From Allantophomopsis cytisporea (Eukaryota > Ascomycota > Leotiomycetes > Phacidiales > Phacidiaceae): a stretch of 64,000 nucleotides of DNA. A program made the translations under genes and the position numbers. The notes beneath the pieces are model-generated. The model made no database searches. It had not been told where the DNA came from and was given only the letters and a program-made list of their open reading frames with translations. The stretch is taken from assembly GCA_024752435.1 (NCBI GenBank), contig CP103031.1:1546001-1610000 (forward strand), written 5' to 3'. Every line of letters starts with the position of its first letter. Position 1 is the first letter of the stretch. Positions 35,608 through 47,209 of the stretch are shown here, piece after piece.

Positions 35608-37653
35608 ATGTCATCCCGCAAACTGGGAGGCGGGAGGATACTCGGTAGTGGGAAGGGCTTAGCACCTCCTGCCCCACCTGCTCATCAACGATCGTCCAGT
35701 TTACTCTCGCAAACAGAGAGTACTGTCTCTCGCGACTCCGAGAATTCAAGTCCTCTGGCTACCAGTCCTTTACCCGAAGTCGAAAATGATATTGGGAGCA
35801 GAGTCCAGCTGGGAAGTGGGGGAACGGTCACAGCTGCGAGCTCTAAGCTCGTGTGTCCCATATGCAATGAGGAGATGGTATGAGATGAGACTCGATCTTG
35901 GTGGCATCATAGCTAATTTTCTTAGATGACTCTATTGCAGTTGAACCGGTACATTCTCTCTTCCTCTCAATTGGTCCAATACTAATTCCTCCAGCCATCT
36001 AGATGATAATCATCAGGAATTACCGGAAGTCGAACAGGACGAAGTGAAGACGTGGTTTAATAAACAAGTCGTCAAGGCGAAGCGATTTCAACCTCTAGCA
36101 GTAATCAATCAGAAACTAAAAGGACTCGATGTCTTCGAATCGAATGATGCGCCAACCTCTGTCCTCATTACTCCTGTGACTTCCACTGCTAGATCCAATA
36201 CCCCTGAGGCATCGCGACCCGATCCAGACGAAGTGGTCTCGCGTACTCACTGGCAACGGTCGGGTTATAACGATATATGTACAGAGCCCGCATGTGGAAA
36301 ACGATTGGGTTCAGTGAATGGGAATGTCAATTGCAGGAAATGTGGGCGCTTATTCTGTGAAGATCATACCATGTATCAGATGAAACTGTCGCGGTCGGCA
36401 CAACACGAACCTGTGAGGGGCTATTGGTGTCGAGTTTGTGAAACGTGTTACAAGTCTCGAGAGGGCTACAATGATCATTCTGGACTGATTCGAGACCATA
36501 CAACTAATTTCTTGGCTATGAGGAGAAAGACGGTGGACAAGGCATATCTGGAGATCTCTCGATTAGAGAAGCGCTTGACGAAATTGACGCAGTTGCTGGC
36601 AAACCCGGCTACCGAGACGAACGGCGGTATTCTGTCTATAGCAGGACAGAATAATCAACGGAAAATTATCGAGCAATCGGTAGTGGCGTGGGAGGAGGAT
36701 GCGAAAGTATTAAAATGTCCCTTTTGCCAACAAGAATTTGGTACTTGGTCTTTCCGCCGGCATCACTGTCGAGTATGTGGACGTGTGGTCTGCGCTGATC
36801 CACGTACGGCCTGTTCAAGTGAAATAGGCCTCAATGTGGCAGCCAGTAAGTTTACCGTTCCATCTTAAATGCATATACTAATCTTTCAGCAACCTCTCCG
36901 CAAACAGAAAAGCCAAATGGCACCACTTTGGATATCCGTATGTGCAGGGACTGCAAAAGCACCATCTTCAGCAAGAAAGACTTCGCCTCAGAGCTACTAC
37001 ATCCACCGGCATGTGTACGTGCCTACGATAATCTATTACAGTTCGAGAAAGGCATTCGCCTCCTAATGCCCAATTTCCAACGTCTCCTCCTTGCTCTTCA
37101 AGACCCATCTACTCCACCAACAGCCGCACAGCTATCCGAAGCCAGCAAAGTGCGTAAGCGCCTCATTGACAGTTTCGGCAAATATGATATTGCCGCGAAA
37201 AGAATTCGTGATCTACCAACGAAGAACGATACCGAAGCGCGCCTGCAAAAAGCTATCTATCAGCAAGCGAGTAATTTCTTACACCTTCACATGCTCCCAC
37301 TGAAAACCCTCCCTCGTATCCTCAAGCACGCCAGTCCAAATGGCCATCCTACGCCGCACGCCTCACGCACGAGCCTTCTGCGTACTGCAACCGACACTAC
37401 GGAGACGTCATCGCAGACCAGCAGTCAGATCAGTGCCCTGGAGGCTGAGGAGAAGGAACTCCGTGAACGTCTCATTGTCCTCGAGGAGCAGAAATTCTTC
37501 GTCGAGGGCATGATTGACGATGCGAAGAAGCGGCGTAGGTTTGATGAGGTCGAAGCCTTGAAGGGGAATTTGGATGAGCTGCGGAGGGAAATCGATGGTG
37601 TGCAGGGTATGGTTGGGGAGCTGGGTAGGCAGTATGAGAATGTATATACGTAG
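35608..37653 (+). CDS. VAC1: Double-FYVE endosomal tethering protein, Vac1/Pep7-like
   Basis: Rab5 effector that, in yeast, tethers Golgi-derived vesicles to endosomes with Vps45 and the t-SNARE Pep12. Exons 35608-35877, 35926-35948 (23 nt), 35995-36845 and 36890-37653 give 635 residues. The C2H2 finger (CPICNEEM...LNRHLDDNH) is assembled across two introns at about 82-106. The first FYVE-type domain lies at about 190-255 (CRKCGRLFCEDH) and the second at about 338-410, with RRHHCRVCGR, the phosphoinositide-binding motif, and CRDC after the last intron. The C-terminus is a coiled coil (about 560-630) matching the rabenosyn Rab-binding region. Gene order C2H2-FYVE-FYVE-coil is diagnostic. Confidence 0.9.
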
Positions 37654-37659
37654 AATGAT

Positions 37660-37712
37660 TGTTGGTGCTGTGGTGCTGTGGTGCTGGGAGTGCTGGGAGT
37701 GCTGGGAGTGAG
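37660..37712. repeat. Short GGTGCTG/GGGAGTGCT tandem repeats in the 3' flank of VAC1
   Basis: Three GTGGTGCT-like units followed by three GGGAGTGCT units just after the stop codon. Likely 3' UTR slippage. Confidence 0.7.
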
Positions 37713-38155
37713 TGGTTATGGGATTGGGATTTGTATCTCTAGCATTTGGGGCGTTGGGGAAAGGTCAAGTATTTCAATGAATTCTTTGAGCGTTTTGAGT
37801 TGAGGGTTTCTATCGAATGGCTTGCATTCTTGTGTGTGATGCGTCTTCATCTGCGTTGGTTCGCTGATCTTCTCTAGGGCTTTTGCTTCTTGGATATGAT
37901 ATCAGCAGCATTTGCTGATATGATATAACAGCGGTGTGGCGTAACGAATTGCTACTTTCAATACCTAGCTGTTGGATATCTGCCTTCTACGTAACAAAAT
38001 GTCTGAGTTAGGCGTGATTTTAGAGTGAGCGGTTTTCAAGACTAGGTACTTCATGTGCTCAGAGTGCTAATCGCAGAATGAGGATAGTCGCACTTCACGT
38101 GAGATTCGAGAGTCAGAAGAACTATTGAAAATTCTATTATGAAAATTCTATTCAA

Positions 38156-38235
38156 TGGGGAAATTGGTATTTGAATTGCTAATAGGTAGAGCACTAGCTT
38201 TGGGAGCAATGTGTCCGGTGTTCGTAAAATACGTT
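38156..38235 (+). pseudogene. Degenerate tRNA-like sequence resembling an organellar tRNA-Pro(UGG)
   Basis: The stretch contains a D-arm-like AATAGGTAGAGC, an anticodon-loop-like TTTGGGA flanked by GC pairs (TGG anticodon, proline), and a T-arm-like CCGGTGTTCG directly after a variable-loop-sized spacer. The anticodon stem has mismatches, the 3' half of the T arm and the acceptor stem do not pair, and extra bases separate the 5' part. If the resemblance is real this is a dead copy, possibly a nuclear insertion of mitochondrial DNA. Pattern-matching by eye only. Confidence 0.3.
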
Positions 38236-38502
38236 AAGCTTATGTTGGTTGTGTCGATCCTTGGGTACGGGCAGAGTAGATCTCTAATGTGGATACGTAG
38301 TACAGATCTCTCGGATAGTGTTAGAGTCATGATGAGAATTTCATGACGTTTGAGCGATGGAATATTGCGCTGCGTGGATCTCGGCGTTTGATGTTAATCA
38401 TAAGAGACCATGCTGGATGATTGATTATACTACTACGTATACTTATCTCATGATAGATGCTTATAAAGTATGAAAGATATCCATGATACCAAACCAATTC
38501 GA

Positions 38503-38540
38503 TTTTCTCCTCCTCCTTCTCCTTCTTCTCCTTCTTCTTC

Positions 38541-38572
<32 letters not shown>

Positions 38573-38600
38573 TCTCTTCTTTCTCTTCTTCTTCTTCTCC
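38503..38600. repeat. Pyrimidine microsatellite (TTC/TCC)n
   Basis: Roughly 95 bases of nearly pure TTC and TCC triplets, interrupted by TAC and TTTC. ORFs through it encode poly-Leu or poly-Arg and are artefacts. Confidence 0.9.
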
Positions 38601-39274
38601 GGGTGTTCCTAACATATTCACAATCCCTTACAAATTGGACTAATGGAGAGGGGAGTGGCCGTTCGTCGAAGGTTGATGTTAGAATATGATATAATTTAGC
38701 CAAATCTAGCATTAGCGCATTGATCATTATTGACATCATCATATTCAATCCCTCCTCAGATGACCAACAATATTTCGGAACTAAGTAAATACCGACACGA
38801 TAAACAAAGACAAGTTCCAATCAGCGTTCATACGAGCCACAAATTTCGATGAAGTGGTCATGGTATTCCCGCCAATCTCAAGACATACAGTAGTCAACGT
38901 TGAAAGCACTGTTGAGGCACGGCGGGAATATTTGACTTGGTACGTAGTAGGTACGTAGTACGTACTCGGTGTTGTGTTGTGGAGTCGTTATGGTTCTAAG
39001 TAGTGGTCCAGAGACATTAATATACAGTGTAATCCTGGGAGGGTGCCACCAACAACGTCACAGCCAGCTGACACTGACCTCCAACTACAATTGCCCCCCC
39101 CCTTCGTAGTAAACTTTCCAACAATATATACAGCCTCGAGCCCCATCATAACACCCCCAACTTTATATCTCCAAAACCCAGAGGACCCTGAAAAGCGCTC
39201 CCGTAACCGGAATAATCCGAAAGCCACTCCAAAGCCTCATCCGTGGTTCTTGCGGTCCAAGAACATCAATCTCA

Positions 39275-40883
39275 ATGGCCAAGAGGGAATCCGAGGAAAC
39301 CCTAGGAAATAGACAGAATGCTCCGAATTCTTCAGATGGAGAGAAACAATCATACAAGGAGCAACCCGTTGGATTTTGGGACTCCAGATTGAAAACAGTC
39401 AGAAATGATGTTATTAAAGGTTGGGGAATTACAAGTGAGTATTGAAAAGAAGAGAAAAGGAGGCGTGCTTAAATGTATATGGAATTAGAGACTGACGATA
39501 ACAGCCCTCATTCTGGCAACCTTTATCATGGCTATCTTGTCGCTTTACTGGGGAGTCCTTTTCAGAACGGAACAGAATATGTCAAGTTTAGTGGTTTGGG
39601 TGGTAGATTTCGATTCTCAAGTTGCGCCATATACCGATACCACTGCTGTGGTGGGCCCTGCGGTCGTCTCTTATGCCCGTAGCCAACTGAAACCTACCGG
39701 AACAGTAGGCTGGGGATCACTGCCTGCTAGTGATTTCAACTATGATCCTATGCAAGTGCGTCAACGAGTGTACGATCAGAAGGCCTGGGCTGCTGTCATC
39801 ATCAACGCCAATGCCACCGCCCTCTTGAACGAGGCTGTGAATAACGGAAATGCCAGCTATGATCCTATGGGCGCTGCTCAGATTGTCTATGTGGAGGCTA
39901 GAGATCAAACTACCGTGGATGACTACATCTTGCCCCAATTATTGACGTTCCAATCTGGAGCAGCAACAATGTTTGGAGAGGTATGTCAATCGAAGTTGTT
40001 GAGTGGAATATACTAACAATCATACAGATGTGGACAGGTCAAGTGCTACAGCAGGCCTCTACCTCTACAACAATTATGAACAACATCATGGCCGCTCCTC
40101 AAGCCCTCTCCCCTGGAATCTCCTTTTCAACCTATAACCTCCGTCCTTTCATGCCTGTCACGGCAACACCCGCTGTAAGCATCGGCCTCATCTACCTCAT
40201 CATTATCGCTTTCTTTTCCTTCACATTCTATATGCCACACCATATGAAACTCATCAAATCTCCCGGCAAACCGCACCTCAAGTACTGGCAGTTGATCATT
40301 TGGCGCTGGTGCGCCACTGTCGGCTCCTACTTCTTCCTCTCTCTGGCCTACTCCTTGGTCTCCCTGGCTTTCCAGATCCCCTTCTCCACTTCAGCCAAGA
40401 GCGAAGTCATGGTCGAGAACCCAACGGATGCGTATGGCAAGGGAAGTTTCCCCGTCTACTGGATGCTCAACTGGGTGGGGATGATTTCTCTGGGTCTCGC
40501 TTGTGAGAACGTCGCCATGGTTGTTGGGCAACCTTGGATGTCATTATGGTTGGTCTTCTGGGTCATCACCAATGTGTCCACATCGTTCTACTCCATTGAC
40601 CTTGCACCGCATTTCTATTACTGGGGTTATGCTTGGCCACTTCATAATAGTAAGTCTTGCCCTCGTCCTTGATGTGATGTTTCTGAATGGAGGCTGATAT
40701 TGCATAGTTGTCGAGGCCAGCAGAACTATTCTTTTTGATACCCATTCTAGGATAGGACTCAATTTCGGTGTCCTGTTCGCTTGGTGTGCTGTCAACTCCG
40801 TCTTGTTCCCATTCGCCTGCAAATTTATGGCATGGAAGGAGAAGAAGGCTCAAAAGAAAGAGGCTGAAAGCAAGAAACAGTAA
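39275..40883 (+). CDS. SNG1: SNG1-type multispan membrane protein (DUF3533 family)
   Basis: Exons 39275-39434, 39505-39980, 40028-40649 and 40708-40883 give 477 residues. After a hydrophilic N-terminus, a first membrane helix (LILATFIMAILSLYWGVLF, about 55-73) precedes a ~190-residue extracytosolic loop containing VVDFDSQVAP and several N-glycosylation sequons. Five further helices follow (VSIGLIYLIIIAFFSFTFY onward), ending in a Lys/Glu-rich tail. This matches yeast Sng1, linked to nitrosoguanidine resistance and plasma-membrane lipid asymmetry, and the DUF3533 family. The exact substrate is unknown. Some fungal relatives sit in secondary-metabolite clusters; nothing here suggests one. Confidence 0.85.
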
Positions 40884-41148
40884 AAGATGGATAATTGCTG
40901 ATTTTGAAAACAATGCGTAACCATAAACTTATATTGTTTGATTTTGTCTATAGAGTTTGCATAGCGTGGGGTTCTGGTTGTTTGCATAAGACTACGTTTA
41001 TGAATTCGAAGCTTATCATAAAAAAGTTTTGAAAGAATAAAAGTTCATATTATTGATTTACTAGAACCATGCTATGTCTTTGATTTGCAAAGAATACACA
41101 GCTCAGCCTACCAGTCTTTTCTCCCATCGCCAGTGTAGGTTCGATATC

Positions 41149-41403
41149 CTAGGTCGGGAGATATAAGTTCCATCTAACTCCAGCGCTCTGTGCTGCAGTA
41201 TTGTCAATCCATTCTCCTATTTTACCTCCATTCTCTTGTTGCCATTTTGCAAGGCAATTCGGACAAAGACCATCGAAGTCTACTGTTTTGTAGTTGATCA
41301 GGTAGCAACGTACATTATCGTTTGTTTGCTTCTTGAAGCATGGGGTCGATAGTGTGAATCTTACGTGTGTGCAACTGTAATGTGTTTCATCGTATTCGCA
41401 CAT
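41149..41403 (-). CDS. Small Cys-containing unknown protein
   Basis: Single ORF of 84 residues, MCEYDETHYSCTHVRF at the N-terminus, with Cys at positions 2, 11, 22, 33, 47 and 50 and a CPNC pair. The pattern (short, Cys/His pairs, Trp near the end) resembles the many small uncharacterised Leotiomycete proteins that open with a C-x-H-like motif. No signal peptide. It sits alone in an AT-rich region. Coding status is plausible, not proven. Confidence 0.5.
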   Translation of the reverse strand: MCEYDETHYSCTHVRFTLSTPCFKKQTNDNVRCYLINYKTVDFDGLCPNCLAKWQQENGGKIGEWIDNTAAQSAGVRWNLYLPT

Positions 41404-42220
41404 CTTGTTGGTTCTGAAGTGTATGGTTGATAGTCAGACCTGATCATAGATGATGGCAGTTACTCGAACGTAGAAGTTGATGAAGTGAGTTGAGAGTACT
41501 TCTTGGTTTTAGAGTAAGTTTTATAGTATGGACAGAAAGTAGTCCGGGACTGAGGTAGTCTACAATGATATGGAGTCCTGTGGATACGTACGGCACTCAA
41601 AGACCTATCATAGTCAACTGGGGCCAAATCATAGACTCATATGAACCTCTTCCAGTGTCTCATTAGCCATAGAAAAATTTGTGTGATGCCAGATCTTGAA
41701 ATTAGGCGTAACTGCCCTGACAGTACTCAAGTGCTGCATCGTGGGGAAGAGGCATGCGACTCCAGCTCATTGCTGACGAATACAAATGCTTACGACATAA
41801 CCTAGTAACCACTATCACTCATCACATTCGCCCTCGCACTTACTCTGCTTACTCTGGCCACATATTTCTTCTCATCTTTCAAACCCCGACTGACCAATGC
41901 CAAGTTGTCCACATCTATGGTATCACATCCTAACGTATGAATGGACATATGATGATGAATCTGTTGTACGTTAAAGTGACTCCGTCTTTACAGGTGACAA
42001 TCGAACTTCCACGGGTTTTGGCTTGTCTGACTACATACGTGTTCAATCTAGGTCATCTTATGAAAGTCTATATAAGGGCATCGAATGCTGTGAACGTCCA
42101 AGACTTCTTCTACATCCATGAACCTCCAGCCAAAATACCCACAAAGCCATTTCCAGGTATAGAATAACACCAAATTTACGAAACAACCACTGTCCGTTCG
42201 AATTAAGTTCTTTCAGCAAT
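41404..42220. other. Intergenic region
   Basis: AT-rich; the ORF at 41937-42167 lacks any feature that would support it. Probable promoters of the two small flanking genes. Confidence 0.4.
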
Positions 42221-42415
42221 ATGCCTCGAAGACGCATTCGCTGCGTATGGATGATCTGCTGCCAATGTTACAAGACAGACACATTGATTGAGTTTGATGG
42301 TCAGGAGCAGACAATCTATTGTGACGACGATGACTGCCAGCATGAGAAGTGCAACCGCTGTGGTGTTTGGGTCAATTTCATTCGCGAAGGAGATGAACCA
42401 GTTGCCTACCCATAG
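42221..42415 (+). CDS. Small putative zinc-binding protein
   Basis: Single ORF of 64 residues. Cys/His spacing is CCQC near the start, then C-x4-C-x-H-x2-C-x2-C (YCDDDDCQHEKCNRC), suitable for one or two zinc sites. It opens with a basic MPRRRIR. Small proteins with a W-x-C-x-C ... C-x-H-x2-C-x2-C pattern are common and uncharacterised in Helotiales; I recognise the pattern, not a function. Confidence 0.5.
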   Translation: MPRRRIRCVWMICCQCYKTDTLIEFDGQEQTIYCDDDDCQHEKCNRCGVWVNFIREGDEPVAYP

Positions 42416-43661
42416 ATTATCAAAGCGGACTTCATATCAATGGTCAGGGATGAAGAGTTTCTGGAATTGAAGTAATTACTCAAAGTGGAGTTAATATTGA
42501 AGGATGGAAATTGGAAATACCTGGACTTCAGATAGTTGCTTGGTTAATTGGTCCTTGCGATGATTTAGCAATGCGTTAGAGAATACAAATGCATGGTTTT
42601 CAATTTACCAGAAGCTTACGCTTATCACTATATATGCATTATATACATTATATGCCATGTTTACATGGTTTTGTGACTAGCTTAGAAAATATGACTCTAT
42701 CTATAATCACCTATAGCTATCAAGCACAATAACCATAGACATTTCAACGTTTTATTCTTCTAGTCTGTAGTTTCACCTTCCCAAAGTTGAGCAATCCTAA
42801 AAAGCCTGATGTTTTTGAAAGTAGATAAAACTGATCAAGTGCTAGGTCCGTGAATCAAGTTCATATGGTAGCAAGAGTAAGAGAAATAGATAGTAACTAG
42901 TATACACTGTTGTAAGATTCATGAGTAGATCCAAGATCTAAGAAGGGATCTTCTAAGAAGGGGTCGGACCTTTTTTTATGTAGTAATCCTAATAGAAATA
43001 GCAATAAAGGCTTCAAAGGTTTGAACAGGACAGGAGCGAGTATAGAGATATGGATAGAGACGGTACCAAAGATTTTTTACTTTATTGATAGTACAAATTT
43101 AGATAGTCTTGGAGTAACGAGACACAGAATCAAAGAGCTTCTGAATTAGTGAATAACTCGGAACTGCCCCCTGACATTTCCGAAGATGAAGAAATCCTAG
43201 ATGGTGGATAGATAAGAGATTAATACGAGCCACAATTAACTTTACATTGCATCAACCATATCATGAGCAGAGTGCAATAGAATAGGCCATACTTGCGCAT
43301 TCGACTCTGTATTATGATAAAATACACACTTTTCAACTTCCAACGAGAGAGTACTCACTATAACAACTCTTCAAGCTTTTAGCGACTTTTGGTTGCTGGT
43401 TTGCTCTTCTCGATATCAATATATCACAGTATGAATGACAGTATGCCGGTGTCGGACTATATGGATTTGGCGAGTATTTTTGAATATCAGTCCACAATAA
43501 CATTTGTACCGACTTACTACTATAGCAATACGATTTTGCAGATAAAAGGCACTAATTCGCGAGAACTTCTGGCTGTGACTTAAAGAATCTATCCTATCGG
43601 ATATTGATAAGCTCTAGACCCACGTCGACGCCAATCAGCTCACTCATCATATTCCAAAACG
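42416..43661. other. AT-rich intergenic region
   Basis: No gene supported. Many TATA/ATAT runs and repeated agaagg/ctaagaag words near 42940-42960. The last ~100 bases are the probable leader of the ketopantoate-reductase-like gene. Confidence 0.45.
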
Positions 43662-44779
43662 ATGTCCAAAGCCAATGTCCTCCTCATCGGTTCTGGGGGA
43701 GTAGGTACCATAGCAGCCGTCAACCTAGAGTTAGGAGGTTTAGCAGAAGTGACAGCTGTTCTGCGCTCAAACTATACTCATGTGCAATCCCACGGGTTCA
43801 GCATCAAATCGGTTGACCACGGGACTATGAACGGCTGGCGGCCAACACGAAGTACAATCCAGACATTCTCCATGATATCTCTAACTGACAAAGGACAGTC
43901 TTGAATACCATACCAACCATTGGAAATGACGACGTACCGTACGACTACATAGTCTGCACCACCAAAAACATCAGTGACATTGCCCCCACTCTTGCCGACC
44001 AAATCGCCCCAGCTGTGACTCCAAAGCATACAGTAATTGTCCTCCTCCAGAATGGCCTCAATATAGAGAAGCCAATATTCGCTGTTTTCCCAGAAAACAT
44101 CGTTCTATCTGGGATCTCCATGATCGGTGTTTATGAGGCATCTCCCGGTGTAATCCAGCATGACGACCTAGACATTCTGCACATTGGCGCCTTCACCAAC
44201 GAATTGTTGCCCCTTGAAAATCAAGTCGCTGCTGCAAAGGATTTTGTAAGAATCTACAGCGCTGGGGGAAAGACAAATTGCAGTTTCGTCGAAGATGTTG
44301 GCTTCTCCCGCTGGCGAAAACTGATCTACAATGCTTGTCTGAACTCTATCTGTGCCATAACGGGTCTGGATACTGGTCGTATCAGACTTGCAGATGGTGC
44401 TATAGAGGATTTGGTCAGACCTGCTATGGAAGAGATTCGTGCTGCTGCTTTGGCGAAGGGATTTAACTTGCCAGCTGATATTGCGGATACAATGATCAAC
44501 GTTGACGCTTTGGAGCTATACCTTCAACCCAGCATGATGGTTGATTTGCAAAAGGTAAGTTAATAATTGAGGTTATGATATGTAGAACAGCTACTAATTT
44601 ATAAGGGCAATTTTATTGAGTTCGAAAATATTCTTGGAGAGCCTTTGAGGGAAGGACAGAAATTGGGAGTCAGTATGCCTACATTAAAGGTATTGTATGG
44701 ACTCTGCAAGGCTATTCAGTGGAGGACTAGAGAGAGTAAAGGAATGGTTGATATTCCAGCAAAGAGAGAGATTTCTTGA
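43662..44779 (+). CDS. 2-dehydropantoate 2-reductase family (ApbA/PanE-like)
   Basis: NADPH-dependent reduction of ketopantoate to pantoate, in coenzyme A synthesis, is the family's founding reaction. Exons 43662-43851, 43899-44554 and 44606-44779 give 339 residues. The N-terminus has the Rossmann GSGGVG at 9-14 followed by acidic-to-basic switch residues (VLRSNYTHV). The ApbA_C half carries RKLIYNACLNSICAITG, with the conserved Lys and Asn of the active site, and ends SMPTLKVLYGLCKAI. Fungi usually carry several PanE-like paralogues of unknown substrate, so the pantothenate role is not assured. The first intron is only 47 nt; its donor is GTACAA. Confidence 0.82.
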
Positions 44780-46070
44780 GGATATTTAACTTTAGTGGAT
44801 CTTAAGGAAAATACACGCATTCCTAAGTTCTCTAGCTAGCTTGAATGTAATCTCAGTTGCTTATGGTAAAGTGAATTTCTAAACTCACTGTCTTATATAC
44901 GTTTCAAGTGAAGCTTGATCCATACCTAATAAATACATACTCCGTCTCAGCGCATGACTCTATTGCGCAGCAATACGGCCATCCTTCCCCCTGTTTCAAC
45001 CTCGGCACAAAAGCTTCATTCCCAGCATCTGATTGGACGCACGATGAGTATGGTGCAAATAGCTAGATCATTGTTTTAGCTTGTGGAAAGTTTTTGATAG
45101 GTACTGTAGTCACGAGGAAGTAACCTTGCTCGATATTATTGTGCTGTCAGGCTAGCATCGCACAGTCCTTGTAACAGTCAAGAACAATGTGCATTACCTT
45201 ACGGTAGAGCAACTTTACTTAGTCTCCTGATCGACGGAATATCCTGTCCTAGAACTCGAAAGACCCGAAGTATTCTAATCTTACTGACGACAAGCGATTT
45301 TGGCAGCTTGATCAACATCCATATTCTAGGATATCATCCCTGACTCTCAACCAGCTCAAATTATGGCAACGCAGAACAGGTTTGGGTGTCTTCTTTGCTC
45401 CGATACTTGTCCATTTTAACAAATCAGAATGTAATCCACATATCATGACGTAGTAAGCTTGTCATTTTTGATTCCTGCCATCTAATCCTTCACAGTGGAT
45501 ATCGTAACTCTGACTGTGATCTCGTGGTACCTGTATCCGACCCCATCCTTTGTATTGGTGGCCCGAGGTCGGGTTTCCTTAAAGAAACTATTTCCCTAAG
45601 TCTTACGAAGAACGTCTTTGTGGCTCCTGTTTAGCCATACACGAAAGCTAAAATGATCATCAGATCCCAGTGCAAGAGCGATATTGGGTTATTATGTCCA
45701 TCATAAATTGTTTCACATCAAAAGAGTCATCAAAATCGACACAAGGAAGTATCCTTTAGACTATGCAAGAATGGAGTACGTGACGCAAGTTTTACACTAT
45801 ACCTGAATACATTGATTAATTGAATTTCCATCATTAACGAGCCTGCAGGAATCAACAGCATCATAGGATTTCGTATTTTTCCTGTCCCTCCTTACTTTTA
45901 ATCCTTCATTATTACAATATCCATCCATTGTAATCATGGAATTCAACAAATTCGCTATTCGTGAGACACTTCATACACTGCACTCAACCCCCCTAAGAAT
46001 AGAGACTTCCACAATCCCAGCATAATGATTGGTGCCTTAAAAGGAACAAGACTCGAACCAAGAAATTGAT
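44780..46070. other. Intergenic region
   Basis: 1.3 kb between two convergent genes. No open frame of note, no repeat, no structured RNA recognised. Confidence 0.5.
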
Positions 46071-47209
46071 TCACGTGCATAACTCTTCCAAAGCATCCTC
46101 GCACAACCTCTTGATCCTAGCCGCATCAAATCTCCTTCTTGGTCTCATTTTCAGTTCTTGAATCTTGACCTGTCTCTCCAACACTTTCATCTCTCCACGT
46201 GTAAAGCCTGGCAACCATCCAGCTTGAAGGATTGGTGCGGTAGGTGGTGTCTCAAGTGAAGAAATCTCGGAATCAACACAGGAAATGTGATGATCTAACT
46301 GCTTTGAAAGAGAGAGGAGATGCGAAGCGAAGGGTCCAAAGTGTGGCTGGCTGTCGGGTATGTAAAGAGAAAGCTGAGGGTGGACCTTTGGCACAACATT
46401 GGTACAAATAGGAGCTCTGGTGGTCGAAGCAATGATAGGTGATGTTGGTGATGGAACGATTTTAGGAGAAGTTGACCAGTAGTCGGCGGATGAGATTGAA
46501 GATGTAGGCGAATGAACTCGACTTGAGCGATTTGAGGTCGGGGTAGTCGGAGCTGTAGAAGCGCTTGAATGGAAGGATTCGCGATTCGGTCCCAATAAAG
46601 AACATATAAGAGTGGAAGTGGTCCGATAGTGACTCCTGGCACTGTATAGCATAGATAGACGTTGTGCAATTGGGAAGGGTTTAGATTGCAGCTCAAGAGA
46701 GGTAGCGAGGTAGAATGTCAAGTATATTTCATGTAGGGGATGGTCCTGAGCTTTCTGTTAGTTTTTTGTATAATGTCTTTGAATGAATGACCTACATTGG
46801 TGCTAGAGTGTGCAAGTAGAGAAGTGCAGAGTGAGCTACATTTCTTATAATTGCCTTTGATATACGATCTCCGTACATCGTCCATGGTTCCATGTACCTC
46901 CTCTTTCTCTACACTTTTCAAAACCGTGCTCAGCTCAGTCGTCGCTGTCGAGACTGCTAATGATAATCCTGAGTTTGATACCGTTACTTCAAAACTCTTC
47001 CTCTTTGGAACTGCAATTGGAATTCGACGTCGAGGACTTTTGAGTGGAATCGGTGGTGTAGGAGACTCTTTTCTTCGATATGTATTTGGACTTGAAGGAC
47101 GAAGAAAAGGTGATATTGGGGCTGTTCGCTGACGATCCTCTCGCGATGTTTTTGGGGTAGAGTCTGTTATTGGAACAGGTTTGAGAACTAGAGGAATGAG
47201 TCGACTCAT
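46071..47209 (-). CDS. Ser/Pro-rich unknown protein with a helical hairpin (TPR-like) core
   Basis: Exons 47209-46796 and 46745-46071 give 362 residues. The N-terminal ~100 residues are Pro/Arg/Ser-rich with phosphorylation-like SPRRR and TPP motifs. Residues ~108-185 (DDVRRSYIKGNYKKCSSLC onwards, continuing after the intron as LTFYLATSLELQ) look like a TPR or MIT-type helical hairpin. A disordered Ser/Thr/Pro stretch follows, then a basic C-terminal helix (MKVLERQVKIQELKMRPRRR). No family recognised. Confidence 0.65.

Larger units (their letters stand above)
37713..39274. other. Intergenic region with TTC tract, tRNA-like remnant and TACGTAGTA motifs
   Basis: No protein gene is supported. 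It holds the possible mitochondrial-type tRNA remnant near 38156-38232, a pyrimidine microsatellite at about 38505-38600, and four TACGTAGTA copies (38294, 38431, 38941, 38952). The last ~300 bases should contain the SNG1-like promoter. Confidence 0.5.

Noticed and set aside
38461..38820. 119-residue Arg-rich minus-strand ORF
   Set aside because: Poly-Arg arises from the TTC/TCC microsatellite.
39275..44779. Secondary-metabolite cluster involving the SNG1-like, reductase and AKR remnants
   Set aside because: No polyketide synthase, peptide synthetase, terpene cyclase or pathway regulator is present; genes are spaced and unrelated.
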